A stretch of DNA of 11,111 bases from Methanoculleus sp. UBA77 (GTDB lineage Archaea > Halobacteriota > Methanomicrobia > Methanomicrobiales > Methanoculleaceae): the NCBI GenBank assembly GCA_002499455.1, contig DALN01000091.1, forward strand, positions 1 through 11,111. The letters are read 5' to 3'. Below, one piece after another: positions 5,553 to 11,111 of this stretch (within the stretch, counting starts at the first letter, position 1; each line of letters opens with the position of its first letter). The translations under genes were made by a program, and so were the position numbers. Under the pieces are notes generated by a model, which made no database searches, was not told where the DNA came from, and was given only the letters and a program-made list of their open reading frames with translations.

Positions 5553-6758
5553 ATGGTCAGGCACCATTCCGCACAGGGCGCGATGTATGGCCTCTTTCTG
5601 ATCGGGTTCTTTGCCATCTTCTCGACGACGATCTCGAAGAACCCGGTGCTGCCCCTCTTCTCGCAGGCCCTGGGTGCCGGCGATGCGGTCATCGGTCTCA
5701 TTGCGGCGGTCTCCCCGCTTGCCGGGATCCTTCTCTCCTTCCCGGTGGGGGTCCTCTCGGATCACCTGGGAAAGAGGAGGCTGCTCATCGCATCCGGAAC
5801 GATATTCCTCTCGGCGCCTCTGCTCTATCTCTTCATCACCGACCCGTTCTGGCTGATCCCGGTCCGGTTCTTCCACGGGATGGCGACCGCGATCCTCGGG
5901 CCGGTGATCGCTGCGATGATTGCCGTGCGGTTTCCCGGGAAGAAGGGGGAGGTGCTCGGGCAGTACTCTTCCGCGACCCTGATCGGGAGGACCCTTGCCC
6001 CGCTCGTCGGCGGGGCTATCCTGTCGTTCTTCGTCTTTCACCCCGGGTTCATCCCGTATCGAATGGTCTACCTCACCGCAGCAATCGCCGCAGTACCGGT
6101 GGTCGTCCTGATCCTCCTCTACCGTGAGGAGACTCCGGGCCCCCTGAAGGTCCTCCCGTTCTCAGCGTTTCGGGAAAGTTTTATGACGTTCTTCACGAAC
6201 CGGAGGCTGCGGGCAACGGCACTCGTGGATATGGGGACTTACTTTGCCTTCGGAGCGTTTGAGACGTTCCTGCCGCTTGTCGTCCTCTCCAGAGGGATGG
6301 GTGCCTACCAGACGGGGATTCTGTTCGCCGCCCAGACGCTGATCATCGCGGTCTCGAAACCATCCTTCGGCAGGATCGCCGACCGGGTCGACAAGAGAGT
6401 CCAGATCGTCATAGGGCTCCTCATCCTGGGGGTTTCAGTCGCCGCCATCCCGTTTGCACCGGGATTTCCCGCGTTCCTTCTCATAAGTTCTTTCCTCGCC
6501 CTGGGTATGTCGCTCTCCACGGTTGCGACCAGTGCGTACGTCGCGGACGTTGCAGAAGAAGAGCAGATGGGGGCCTCGATGGGGGCGTTGTCGTCCATCA
6601 TGGATATCGGGCATTCGGCAGGCCCCCTGGTCACCGGGATCATTGTCGCCGCCAGCGGCTTCGGCCCCGGATTCTTCGCGAGTTTCCTCCTCGCGGTGGC
6701 AGTCTGCGGGTTCTTCGCCCTCTCGGTCCGGGAACCGGCATCGCAGGGGAGCGTATAA
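5553..6758 (+). CDS. MFS transporter, DHA1-like drug/solute exporter family
   Basis: This 401-residue inner-membrane secondary transporter has about 12 hydrophobic segments, the usual length for the major facilitator superfamily. Motif A, GVLSDHLGKRR, sits at 66-76 between helices 2 and 3. Its weaker repeat in the second half is GRIADRVDKR (273-282). VRFFHGMATAILGP (104-117) fits motif B of helix 4, and GRTLAPLVGGAI (145-156) resembles the antiporter motif C of helix 5, which suggests H+-driven export. A longer loop around 190-215 separates the two halves. The substrate cannot be predicted. The gene has its own promoter-like element and probably a very short leader. It converges on the toxin gene, with only 10 bp between the two stop codons, so the transcripts are likely to overlap at their 3' ends. 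Confidence 0.88.
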   Translation: MVRHHSAQGAMYGLFLIGFFAIFSTTISKNPVLPLFSQALGAGDAVIGLIAAVSPLAGILLSFPVGVLSDHLGKRRLLIASGTIFLSAPLLYLFITDPFWLIPVRFFHGMATAILGPVIAAMIAVRFPGKKGEVLGQYSSATLIGRTLAPLVGGAILSFFVFHPGFIPYRMVYLTAAIAAVPVVVLILLYREETPGPLKVLPFSAFRESFMTFFTNRRLRATALVDMGTYFAFGAFETFLPLVVLSRGMGAYQTGILFAAQTLIIAVSKPSFGRIADRVDKRVQIVIGLLILGVSVAAIPFAPGFPAFLLISSFLALGMSLSTVATSAYVADVAEEEQMGASMGALSSIMDIGHSAGPLVTGIIVAASGFGPGFFASFLLAVAVCGFFALSVREPASQGSV

Positions 6759-6768
6759 TCGCCGGCCT

Positions 6769-7161
6769 CTAATATGTCCTGACCTTCAGCCCCGGAACGC
6801 GGGTGAAGTGGTGATCCCGGGTGACGATCTCGCCGTCGTTCGCGAGCGTGACTGCAGCGATCACCTCATCGAAATCACCGATCGGCCTGCCGTTCTCCTG
6901 GAGTTCGGTAGCGAGTGCGCCGAAGATCCGGTAAGTCTCGTCGGTGATCGGGAGTTCGATCAGCGCCCGCAGAATCGCCTCGACTTCCCGGAGGTTCCCC
7001 TGCACCGATGCAGAGAGGAATGCACCCCGGTAGAGTTCGAGGGCGTTGATCGCCGTGGTTGCCAGCGGCAGCCCTTCCCGCTCCATCGCCTCGAGCGTTC
7101 TCAGCGCCTCCGGGTCGTGCCGGATCAGGTCGACGAGCAGGGACGTGTCAAGCGTCGGCAT
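6769..7161 (-). CDS. vapC: VapC-type PIN-domain ribonuclease toxin
   Basis: This 130-residue PIN-domain protein is the toxin of a type II toxin-antitoxin pair; such enzymes cleave RNA, often tRNA or rRNA, in a Mg2+-dependent way. The acidic active-site residues are in place: Asp5 in LDTSLLVDL, Glu42 in ALELYRGA, Asp98 in PIGDFDEVIAA, and Asp116 in IVTRDHHF near the C-terminus. The closing VPGLKV strand is typical, and the length is normal for VapC, so the toxin looks intact. Its start overlaps the end of the antitoxin gene by 14 bp (7148-7161), and no separate promoter is expected. The RNA target cannot be inferred from sequence. Confidence 0.92.
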   Translation of the reverse strand: MPTLDTSLLVDLIRHDPEALRTLEAMEREGLPLATTAINALELYRGAFLSASVQGNLREVEAILRALIELPITDETYRIFGALATELQENGRPIGDFDEVIAAVTLANDGEIVTRDHHFTRVPGLKVRTY

Positions 7162-7387
7162 CGAAGTCGACCTTTCGCATCGAGGATCTCCGCATCTCGC
7201 GCGATGCCTCCGCGACCGAATCGGCCAGGGCGGGGTTCGGCCCGAACTCTTTGAGGATCTCCGAGAGTTTCTTCTTCTGAGGGGTGTACTTCAGGATCAC
7301 TTCGGAAAAACTCATCTTCGAAGGGCCTTTTAGCCGGGAAAGCCTCTCATATGCGTCGTCGCTGATGCTGATCGTCCTGGTTCCCAT
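7148..7387 (-). CDS. vapB: VapB-type antitoxin (DUF217-like)
   Basis: This 79-residue small protein precedes and overlaps vapC. The N-terminus MGTRTISISDDAYERLSRLK and the following MSFSEVILKYTP are characteristic of the archaeal VapB/DUF217 family: a strand and two helices that bind DNA as a dimer. The C-terminal half (about 40-79), rich in charged residues and ending KVDFDADA, is the part expected to wrap around and block the toxin. It should neutralise VapC and repress the shared promoter. The ATG at 7387 has no Shine-Dalgarno sequence, but it lies about where transcription should begin from the TATA-like box at 7409-7416, so a leaderless message is likely. Confidence 0.88.
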   Translation of the reverse strand: MGTRTISISDDAYERLSRLKGPSKMSFSEVILKYTPQKKKLSEILKEFGPNPALADSVAEASREMRRSSMRKVDFDADA

Positions 7388-7390
7388 GCC

Positions 7391-7416
7391 TGTGTATGTG
7401 TATGTGCATATATTTA
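7391..7416 (-). promoter_or_regulatory. vapBC promoter with tandem hexamer repeats (possible operator)
   Basis: On the minus strand AAATATAT (7409-7416) is a good TATA box; its spacing puts the transcript start within a few bases of the vapB ATG (7387). Between the two lie three near-identical hexamers, read on the plus strand as TGTGTA TGTGTA TGTGCA (7391-7408). Direct repeats covering the start region of a toxin-antitoxin operon suggest a binding site for the VapB/VapBC repressor. The TATA part is firmer than the operator part. Confidence 0.5.
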
Positions 7417-7566
7417 GATCCTCTCATCACCGGCAGTATCGGCTGTGGCCTGGAACCGCGAAGACAGCCCCGCCTTCAGATCTTCACCAGACTCCCTCTT
7501 TCGATCTCCATCCATCTCGCAGAAGAGCGGCCTTTCACCGTATAGACCCCGTCCGGCTGGATCCTG

Positions 7567-10182
7567 TCACGCTTTCTTCAGCGTGAACCGGAACGCCGCT
7601 CCTTCCTCCGGCCGGCCCGGTATGCGGTCCTCTACCCGGACCTGCCCGCCGTAGCGCGTAACAAGGGTCCTGACGATGTAGAGGCCGAGGCCCTGGCCGC
7701 TCCCCCGGGCCATACCCCGCTCAAACCGCGTGAAGATTCTTCCTTTCATCTCGTCCGGCACCCCGGGACCATTATCCTCGACCGCGACCAGGACCGTGCC
7801 GTCCTGTTCCTCGACGCTGATGGTGACTACGACGCCGGGGCCGCCGTGCTTGACGGCGTTGCCGATGAGGTTATTGAAGATGGTCGAGAGGAGACCGTCC
7901 GCCAGCACGTCGAGGTGCGCATCGCGGTATCGGATCGATGCTCCGGGAAAGCTCCTGATCTCGCTCTGGACGACCGCATCAAGATCCACCGGCACAAGGC
8001 CGGTATGCTCCTCGTGTATCCGCCGGACAGTGGCGACGTTCCTGAGGATATCGTTGCTCCGCCCGATGCCGGCCTGCAGTTTCTCCGTGTAGGTCTTCAG
8101 GTCGCCTTCTGCCAGGTCGACCAGGAGGTCGGCGTACATGCTTACGACGGTGTTTGCGTTCCGCACGTCGTGGGTCAGGATATCAAGATACATATTCGCC
8201 TCGTCGCGCGCCTTCTCGAGCGCCCGGCTTGCCTGCACAAGGTCTTCGGTGCGGCGCACAAGCGCTTCCTCCGCCCGCTTCCGCTCGGTGATGTCCCGGA
8301 TGAACATCGTCGTCCGGGTATGCCCGTCTCTGTCCTCGAAGAGCGCGGAGGATATCTCCACAGGGAAGACGGTCCCGTCTTTTCGCCGGAACCTGAGTTC
8401 TCCTCTGAACCGCCCGGTGCGGGCCCGCTCCTCGAGAGCGGGCTTAAGGCGAGGGTCCGAGAGGTCCGCGATGCCGTCCCTCCCGGCGTGGATCAGTTCC
8501 TCCTCGGTCATCCCGAAGATCCGGCAAGCTTCGGAGTTCGCAGCATAGATTGACCCGTCGGGAGCTGCGAACAGGACCGCGTCGATACTGTTCTCGACGA
8601 GGTTTCGATACTTCTCCTCGCTCTCGCGGAGGGTGCCTTCGGCCCGCTTGCGCTCGGTGACATCGCGAATAACACCGCTCCTGAAGAGGGAGCGTCCCTG
8701 TGCATCCCGGGTGACGGCGAAGTGGTCTGCAAGCCAGCGATACTCTCCGCCTTTTGTCCTGAACCGGTACTCCAGTATCCCATGCCCGGCAGCGCTCGCG
8801 CGCGCACGTTCTTCCTGCACACGGACCCGGTCGTCGGGATGGGTGCGATCCAGCACCTCGTCGGTGGACATGGCACCCATCTCTTCGGGTGTGAAACCGA
8901 GGATACGCTCGATGACCGGGCTCATGTAGTCATAGCGATTGGTCTGCAGGTTGCGCCGGTACGCGGCATCAAGGGAGTTCTCCAGGACTGCCCGGAGTCG
9001 CTCTTCGCTCTCCCGGAGAGCTTTCTCCACCCGCTTGCGGTCGGTGATATCCTCCAGCATCCCTATGACGTAGTGAGGCCTACCCTCTTCGTCCAGGAGC
9101 AGGGATGCGGTCATGCGTCCCCAGACAAGGTGACCTCTCTTCGTCAGGTACCTCTTCTCAACGACGTAGGAGTTCCACATGCCGGCGATCATGGCCTCGA
9201 AGAGGTTCTGGTCGATGCCGGCGTCCTCGGGAAACGTGACCTCTGTGAACGTGAGGCGGGAGAGTTCTTCTGCGGTATATCCCAGGATCTCCTGCAGGCG
9301 CGGATTGGCTTCCATGATCCTGCCGTTCATATCGACGAGCGCTATACCGATGCCCGCCCTGTCAAAGACGCCCCGGAACCGCTTCTCGCTCGCACTCAAC
9401 GCCTCTTTCGCCCGCTCGCGCTCGGTGACGTCATCGAGGAGAAGGACCACCCGTTTGCCGCCCGACCCGCCCAACGGGAGGGCATAGACGTCAAACCACT
9501 CGCTCCCGGGCAGTCTGGCCGCCCGTGTGAAGCGCCCGGGTTTGCCTGTCCGGACGACGGTGCCGAAGAGTTCATACCAGTAGTCCTCGTGGTCCGGGAT
9601 CAGTTCCCGCATTCTCTTTCCTGCTGCACCATGTATCCCGGTCAATCGTTCGAACGCCCGGTTCACCTTCAGAAAGCGATAATCGACCGGATTGCCCCCG
9701 GCATCAAGGAGCATCTCGATGATGCAGAATCCTGTGCCGATGGAATCAAATATAGCCGGGTACTGCCCGCCGCTCTCCAGCAAGCCCTCACCAGGACGCC
9801 TCTGCCCGGCGATCTCCCGGAACCGGACAAGCCGCATGCCCCGGAACGGCTCGTCAGAGAGAACCCTGATCGAGACGAGGCATTCACGCTCCTCGCCCCC
9901 GGAGGTGCGGAGGGTGCAGACGAATTCGGTGGTACCGTGCAACTCCGAAAGTAATGCTGCCGCACACCCCTCCGTGAGGTCCGGGGCCAGGTGCCGGCGT
10001 ACGAACCAGCCTGCATCGCTGCCGTGGAGGGTGGCCCGGTCGATGCCGAGGAGGCGTTCGAGCGGGCGGTTGATCCAGGCCACCTGGTTCCCCTGGCCGA
10101 TCAGGAGCACCCCGTCATCGAGCGCATCCAGAAGGGCCGATGCCGGCAGCTGTTCGGGTGTGAGGGGACGTGACGGATTCAT
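7567..10182 (-). CDS. Cytosolic multi-PAS sensor histidine kinase
   Basis: This 871-residue sensor kinase has no membrane segment, so it should sense cytosolic or diffusible signals. Five PAS-like domains occur in series: about 14-125, 140-255, 264-385, 391-513 and 519-635. Linkers carry the repeated DVTERERAK, DITDRKRVE, DVTERKRAE and DITERKRAE motifs and short coiled-coil stretches with ESEERLR or ESEEKYR. A helical linker leads to the dimerisation helix with LDILTHDVRNANTVV, where His671 is the likely phospho-acceptor. The ATPase domain has the N-box NNLIGNAVKHG (770-780, Asn775), DNGPGVPDEMKGRIFTRFERG and GSGQGLGLYIV. This H-box type is common in methanogen kinases. No haem-binding or cysteine ligand motif stands out. 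The start at 10182 follows AAGGAGTG (10191-10198). No response regulator is in view, so the partner is probably encoded elsewhere. The stop overlaps a CACGCT/AGCGTG hairpin (7568-7585). Confidence 0.92.
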   Translation of the reverse strand: MNPSRPLTPEQLPASALLDALDDGVLLIGQGNQVAWINRPLERLLGIDRATLHGSDAGWFVRRHLAPDLTEGCAAALLSELHGTTEFVCTLRTSGGEERECLVSIRVLSDEPFRGMRLVRFREIAGQRRPGEGLLESGGQYPAIFDSIGTGFCIIEMLLDAGGNPVDYRFLKVNRAFERLTGIHGAAGKRMRELIPDHEDYWYELFGTVVRTGKPGRFTRAARLPGSEWFDVYALPLGGSGGKRVVLLLDDVTERERAKEALSASEKRFRGVFDRAGIGIALVDMNGRIMEANPRLQEILGYTAEELSRLTFTEVTFPEDAGIDQNLFEAMIAGMWNSYVVEKRYLTKRGHLVWGRMTASLLLDEEGRPHYVIGMLEDITDRKRVEKALRESEERLRAVLENSLDAAYRRNLQTNRYDYMSPVIERILGFTPEEMGAMSTDEVLDRTHPDDRVRVQEERARASAAGHGILEYRFRTKGGEYRWLADHFAVTRDAQGRSLFRSGVIRDVTERKRAEGTLRESEEKYRNLVENSIDAVLFAAPDGSIYAANSEACRIFGMTEEELIHAGRDGIADLSDPRLKPALEERARTGRFRGELRFRRKDGTVFPVEISSALFEDRDGHTRTTMFIRDITERKRAEEALVRRTEDLVQASRALEKARDEANMYLDILTHDVRNANTVVSMYADLLVDLAEGDLKTYTEKLQAGIGRSNDILRNVATVRRIHEEHTGLVPVDLDAVVQSEIRSFPGASIRYRDAHLDVLADGLLSTIFNNLIGNAVKHGGPGVVVTISVEEQDGTVLVAVEDNGPGVPDEMKGRIFTRFERGMARGSGQGLGLYIVRTLVTRYGGQVRVEDRIPGRPEEGAAFRFTLKKA

Positions 10183-10230
10183 TGAGTGGGCACTCCTTCA
10201 GGCACGAATTCAGGCTTTTCGTGGTGATCG

Positions 10231-10240
10231 CTCATAAAAC
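10231..10240 (-). promoter_or_regulatory. Weak TATA-like element upstream of the histidine kinase
   Basis: The minus-strand reading GTTTTATGAG would place transcription near 10208, about 10 nt before the AAGGAGTG ribosome site. The match to a TATA box is modest; read-through from the upstream same-strand transporter gene is an alternative. Confidence 0.3.
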
Positions 10241-10395
10241 CTTGCGAACGGGAAACCATGCCTCCTGCCTCTGGCCCTGCAGTCGTTTCCGCCAGGGTCC
10301 CTGCTTATTGCGGAGCATACCGGGTTGGTCGGAGACATGCCTTCGCCGGGATGCCCTGGCACGGGGATGCCCGGAGGGCTCGTCCCGGCCCTTCG

Positions 10396-11111
10396 TCAGA
10401 ACCTCACCGAGGAGAGCCTTGCGATCAGCACCCACCCCAAGAGGCACACAACCCCGACGGCCACGTTGATCGCGCCGAGGCCGAGAACGAGGCTCTCCCC
10501 GGCGAGGAAGACGAGGACCATCCCGGCGCTGCCGAAGACGAGGCTTGAGCAGTTGATCAGGGCGGCGGCAGAGCCGGTGTCCTCCTTCTGCTGGTCGAGC
10601 ATCAGGAACGCACCCGGCGGGCGCACAGCACTCCCCATCAGTGAGGCCGGGAAGAGGGCGAGGGCAAAGACGAGGGGCGCGAGGTTCCCGAAGAGGCAGA
10701 CGATCAGGCCTGCCGCGATCATGACGGCAAACCCGGCCGCGACGATCGCCCTGCGGCTGAAGTTCCGGGAGAGCCGGAGGTAGAGGAGCGGGCCTGCAAT
10801 CAGCGCGACGGCGTTGAGGGCGAAGTAGAGGCTGTAGCCCTGCTCCGAGAGCCCGAACCCCTCCTGGTAGATGTACGACGAGGCGGAGACGAACGCTAAG
10901 GACGCGGTGCTCACGAGCGAGAAGACGACAAGGAGCGAGGCAAAGCCGGGGTTCCTGAGCACGACGCCGAGCCGGCGGAGGGACTGGGCCACGGTCCCGG
11001 CATACCGCGAGGGCAGGGTCTCCTGGAGCAGAAGGCCTCCCACCATCGAGACGACGCCGATGAGGGCGAGCGCGACAAAGAGGCCCCGCCATGAGGTGTA
11101 GGGGAGCATGA
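10396..11111 (-). CDS. MFS transporter, Bcr/CflA-like, C-terminal part (5' end outside the window)
   Basis: This is the second half of a drug-efflux-type major facilitator. The 238 visible residues start in the region before helix 6 (LPYTSWRGLFVALALIG) and include about seven hydrophobic segments to the end. The W-R-x-x-F signature after helix 5, the central loop of about 25-30 residues (QETLPSRYAGTVAQSLRRLG), SSYIYQEGFGLSEQGYSLYF and the late loop GSAVRPPGAFLMLDQQKEDT that connects helices are typical of Bcr/CflA proteins, normally about 400 residues. The ATG at 11109 is unlikely to be the true start, because the frame stays open to the window edge and half of the protein would be missing. 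A pair of GGGATGCCC repeats (10348-10356, 10364-10372) with flanking CCGGG/CCCGG lies just after the gene and could form a stem, but no T-run follows. The substrate is unknown. Confidence 0.85.
   Translation of the reverse strand, partial: MLPYTSWRGLFVALALIGVVSMVGGLLLQETLPSRYAGTVAQSLRRLGVVLRNPGFASLLVVFSLVSTASLAFVSASSYIYQEGFGLSEQGYSLYFALNAVALIAGPLLYLRLSRNFSRRAIVAAGFAVMIAAGLIVCLFGNLAPLVFALALFPASLMGSAVRPPGAFLMLDQQKEDTGSAAALINCSSLVFGSAGMVLVFLAGESLVLGLGAINVAVGVVCLLGWVLIARLSSVRF

Noticed and set aside
5396..6127. 243-codon plus-strand frame before and inside the MFS gene
   Set aside because: The MFS frame 5553-6758 has motif A and 12 hydrophobic segments. This alternative gives an Arg/Pro/Gly-rich product.
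8722..9954. 410-codon open frame on the plus strand inside the histidine kinase gene
   Set aside because: It is antisense to a complete multi-domain kinase with clear PAS and ATPase motifs. Long opposite-strand frames are expected in GC-rich genes, and its product resembles no family.
10346..10374. GGGATGCCC repeat pair with CCGGG/CCCGG ends as a transcription terminator
   Set aside because: A stem is possible, but no T-run follows on the minus strand and archaeal termination depends on T-rich tracts, so it is not called as a feature.
1..11111. Search for CRISPR arrays, tRNA, rRNA and transposase genes
   Set aside because: By eye I found no regularly spaced direct repeats, no tRNA-like T-arm motif outside coding sequence, no rRNA and no transposase motif. 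A covariance-model scan could still find a divergent RNA.

Overview
The window looks like chromosomal DNA from a GC-rich methanogenic archaeon of the Methanomicrobiales, with Methanoculleus or a close relative as the best guess. This rests on a separate beta subunit of ADP-forming acetyl-CoA synthetase, a cytosolic multi-PAS histidine kinase whose H-box is of the type common in methanogens, a signal peptidase with a Ser/His active site, and TATA-box promoters instead of -10/-35 boxes. The genus is inferred from gene content and protein style; no database was searched.

Layout. Positions 1-689 (minus) hold the beta subunit of an ADP-forming acyl/acetyl-CoA synthetase, cut at the left edge just before its C-terminus. 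About 1 kb without a convincing gene follows (690-1683). It contains TATA-like promoter elements and a compact inverted-repeat structure at 1254-1317. The centre (1684-5368, plus) is a protein-export and surface-fibre locus. It contains a TasA/camelysin-like secreted protein, a 406-bp gap, a second short secreted protein with the same kind of signal peptide, a SipW-type signal peptidase with a long C-terminal extension, and a DUF5305-type two-pass membrane protein. The last three overlap or touch and form an operon that ends in a hairpin plus T-run. A DHA1-type MFS transporter follows (5553-6758, plus).

The right half is all on the minus strand, read from right to left. It has the C-terminal part of a second MFS transporter (Bcr/CflA-like, cut by the right edge), an 871-residue cytosolic histidine kinase with five PAS-like domains, and a VapBC toxin-antitoxin pair whose promoter appears to give a leaderless transcript.

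How the genes work together. The central cluster is a self-contained unit in which the dedicated peptidase probably matures the two neighbouring secreted proteins, which share a hydrophobic core ending in an A-W-F-(S/T)-(D/E) junction. The first secreted protein matches the Bacillus biofilm-fibre protein TasA in overall plan, so the locus may build an archaeal matrix filament. The DUF5305 protein is an associated membrane factor of unknown role. The second secreted protein carries an 84-bp, in-frame, palindrome-containing insertion bounded by a 7-bp direct repeat. The flanking transporters, kinase and toxin-antitoxin genes show no direct functional link to it.
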